From NCBI GenBank assembly GCA_945931665.1, contig CAMEPL010000002.1, forward strand, positions 1-64,000: 64,000 nt of DNA, given 5' to 3'. The notes beneath the pieces were generated by a model. That model had not been told where the DNA came from, searched no databases, and saw only the letters and a program-made list of their open reading frames with translations. A program made the translations under genes and the position numbers. Position 1 is the first letter of the stretch. Every line of letters starts with the position of its first letter. Shown here one piece after another: positions 61,960 to 64,000 of the stretch. Source of the stretch: an uncultured Clostridium sp. (GTDB lineage: Bacteria > Bacillota > Clostridia > Peptostreptococcales > Peptostreptococcaceae).

Positions 61960-62706
61960 CTATACTATTTTTTCTATATCTTCAATTCTATTTATTACTT
62001 TTGGATAATCAATTTGTTTTCTAGTTATGATTACCGCTGGTATATTTAAAGCTTTGCATGCATTAATTTTTTCTAAAAATCCTCCTGCAATTCCACTTTC
62101 TTTAGTAATTAATAAATCTACGTCGTATTGTCTATAAGTAGCTATATTTATTTCTTCAGAAAAAGGCCCTTTCATAGCTATAATATTATCTGCATTAAGT
62201 CCTAATTCTTCACAGCTTTTAAGAACATCACTTGTAGGCAATACGCGCGCAATTAGTTTTTTTCCCTTTATAAGTTCTATATATTTATCTAAATTTTTAC
62301 TTCCTGTTCCAATAAATATGTTGTTCCCCCTTTCGCTCGCAATTTTGCATGCTTCCTCTATATCTTCAACAACATATACATTGTCATAATCTATTTGTTT
62401 TATAAGAGATTCTCTTTCAAATCTCACGTAATCAATGTTTGATATCTTTGAACATTCAATTGCATTACTAGACACAATTGTCGCATAAGGATGTGTTGCA
62501 TCTATTATTTGAGTTATGTTCTTTTCTTTTATTAAAGATATCATATCTTCTATTGTCAATTTTCCTAAGAATACATTATCTGTCGCTTTTTTTGCAATAT
62601 CTCTCCCATATTCTGTTGTTACTGAAACCATATATGGTAAATTCATCTCATTTAATTTATTGCAAATATTTATACTATCGGATGTTCCACCTAATATTAA
62701 AATCAT
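61960..62706 (-). CDS. cbiJ: Precorrin-6A/cobalt-precorrin-6A reductase
   Basis: ILGGTSDSINICNKL, IIDATHPYATIVSSNAIECS, FIGTGSKNL, KGPFSEEIN. Confidence 0.92.
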   Translation of the reverse strand: MILILGGTSDSINICNKLNEMNLPYMVSVTTEYGRDIAKKATDNVFLGKLTIEDMISLIKEKNITQIIDATHPYATIVSSNAIECSKISNIDYVRFERESLIKQIDYDNVYVVEDIEEACKIASERGNNIFIGTGSKNLDKYIELIKGKKLIARVLPTSDVLKSCEELGLNADNIIAMKGPFSEEINIATYRQYDVDLLITKESGIAGGFLEKINACKALNIPAVIITRKQIDYPKVINRIEDIEKIV

Positions 62707-62758
62707 GGTATGTATCCTTTCCTTTAATGCTTAATAATTTTATTTTTATAATCTTTAA

Positions 62759-63484
62759 TTATACAGTATATCCTCTTGGAGTTATCATTAAATCATCGTG
62801 GATATATGTTGATTTGTTTCCGATTATAACCATAGTAGTCATATCGACTCTTTCAAAATCCATTGTATCGAAAGTGCATATGAATTTTTCTTCATCTGCT
62901 CTTCCTACGTCTTTTACTATTCCAACAGGTGTTGAACCATCTTTAAATTCACTCATTATTTTAAACGCAGTTGCTAAATGTTCGCTTCTACCTTTACTTC
63001 TTGGATTGTATAAGCATATTACAAAATCAGCTTCTGCTGCTAATCTTAATCTTTTTTCTATAACTTCCCACGGAGTCATTAAATCACTTAAACTTATATG
63101 ACAGAAGTCATGCATTATAGGTGCTCCTAATACAGCAGCTGCTCCTATACTTGCTGTAACTCCTGGTACTACTTTAACTGGTATATCTACACCTTGTTTA
63201 GTTACTAGTTCAAGTATAAGTCCTGCCATTCCGTATATTCCAGCATCTCCGCTACTTATAACAGCTACTTTTTTACCTGTTTTAGCTATTTCAATAGCTT
63301 CTTGGCATCTATCTACTTCTTTTCTCATACCATTTTGAACTACTTCTTTATCTTGTATAAATTCCTCAACTAACTTTATATATGTTTTGTAACCTACAAT
63401 TACTTCAGCATCTTCCATTGCTGCTATTGCTTCTTGTGTCATTAAGTCCCTGCATCCAGGACCTATTCCTATAACGTATATCAT
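62759..63484 (-). CDS. cbiH: Precorrin-3B/cobalt-factor III C17-methyltransferase
   Basis: IYVIGIGPGCRDLMTQEAIAAMEDAEVIVGYKTY, VISSGDAGIYGMAGLI, PIMHDFCHISLSDLMTPWEVIEKRL. Confidence 0.94.
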   Translation of the reverse strand: MIYVIGIGPGCRDLMTQEAIAAMEDAEVIVGYKTYIKLVEEFIQDKEVVQNGMRKEVDRCQEAIEIAKTGKKVAVISSGDAGIYGMAGLILELVTKQGVDIPVKVVPGVTASIGAAAVLGAPIMHDFCHISLSDLMTPWEVIEKRLRLAAEADFVICLYNPRSKGRSEHLATAFKIMSEFKDGSTPVGIVKDVGRADEEKFICTFDTMDFERVDMTTMVIIGNKSTYIHDDLMITPRGYTV

Positions 63485-64000
63485 TTGTTCACTCTCCCTG
63501 CCGAAAATGTTATTCCAGTGTATTTTTGTTTTTCAATAATAATATTTCCATTGCTAAGTAAATGTGCACATGGTTCTGCTACAGAATATACTCCTACATT
63601 CTTTTTAACCCATTCTGATTTACCATATAGATAATCTACTTGTGATATTTGTTGTACGGTAAATGTTTTAAAATCCACATCTAAATAATTAGCTAGGTCT
63701 ATTATTGCTTGTTCATCTTTTTTTATTTCTATACTACCTATTGTTTTTATAGAATTTATATCTATATTATTAATTTCTAAAAACTCTTGTAGTGATTCTC
63801 TCATATGTTGACTATCAGTATTCCTCTTACATCCAACTCCTAAGACAATGTCTTTTGGAACTAATTTTATTATTTTTTTGCTTTGGAAATTCAGTCTTCG
63901 TTTATTACTTACTACAACTACTGTTTCTATATTTTCTAAATCCTTATTATTAGTATGATTTAGATTCAACATATCATCATATGTTAAAAGTGTAAAACCT
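63481..64000 (-). CDS. cbiG: Cobalt-precorrin-5A hydrolase CbiG, N-terminus beyond window
   Basis: C-terminal CbiG domain (PKDIVLGVGCKRNT...YSVAEPCAHLLSNG); the frame stays open to 64000 upstream of the listed ORF start. Confidence 0.85.
   Translation of the reverse strand, partial: GFTLLTYDDMLNLNHTNNKDLENIETVVVVSNKRRLNFQSKKIIKLVPKDIVLGVGCKRNTDSQHMRESLQEFLEINNIDINSIKTIGSIEIKKDEQAIIDLANYLDVDFKTFTVQQISQVDYLYGKSEWVKKNVGVYSVAEPCAHLLSNGNIIIEKQKYTGITFSAGRVNK

Noticed and set aside
62478-63101. 207-aa plus-strand ORF over cbiJ/cbiH
   Set aside because: Antisense to two well-supported cobalamin genes; no RBS or recognisable domain. The same applies to other plus-strand ORFs in the track at 3200, 6107, 9962, 10911, 13960-14621, 24586, 25837, 32982, 36502, 51297, 52753 and 59952.

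Overview
AT-rich chromosomal segment from a low-GC Firmicute. Gene content and style suggest the Clostridioides/Peptostreptococcaceae group (inference only). Most CDSs are on the minus strand. I saw no rRNA, tRNA, CRISPR, phage or IS element. Recognisable blocks, left to right: (i) an ECF-type sigma factor, a membrane anti-sigma and an acidic-repeat surface protein cut by the window edge; (ii) housekeeping genes (RlmD-like and RsuA-like rRNA modification enzymes, class II FBP aldolase, RelQ-like synthetase, MBL hydrolase); (iii) a GH3/GPH-symporter/AraC sugar locus; (iv) an SH3b cell-wall protein, a CBS-type pyrophosphatase, PcrA and a GntR-ABC operon; (v) two MATE pumps; (vi) a B12-riboswitch-controlled cobalt ECF transporter (cbiMNQO) beside a MoxR/VWA pair; (vii) an AlgI/AlgX-like O-acetylation pair; (viii) gltD with a gltB that looks broken; (ix) argCJBD behind a partly duplicated T-box leader; (x) a heme/siroheme/cobalamin operon running off the right edge. 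The observations most worth a second look are: an out-of-frame internal deletion in gltB at an A6 tract; a T-box leader with one Stem I but two antiterminator/terminator modules; an unannotated ~100-nt orphan RNA with two hairpins that both present UCCCCCAA in the loop; an AlgI-like gene whose conserved N-terminus starts at ATA behind a strong Shine-Dalgarno; and a perfect 13-bp-arm palindrome in front of the GntR-ABC operon. All calls are by eye from sequence and family knowledge; no searches or folding programs were run.
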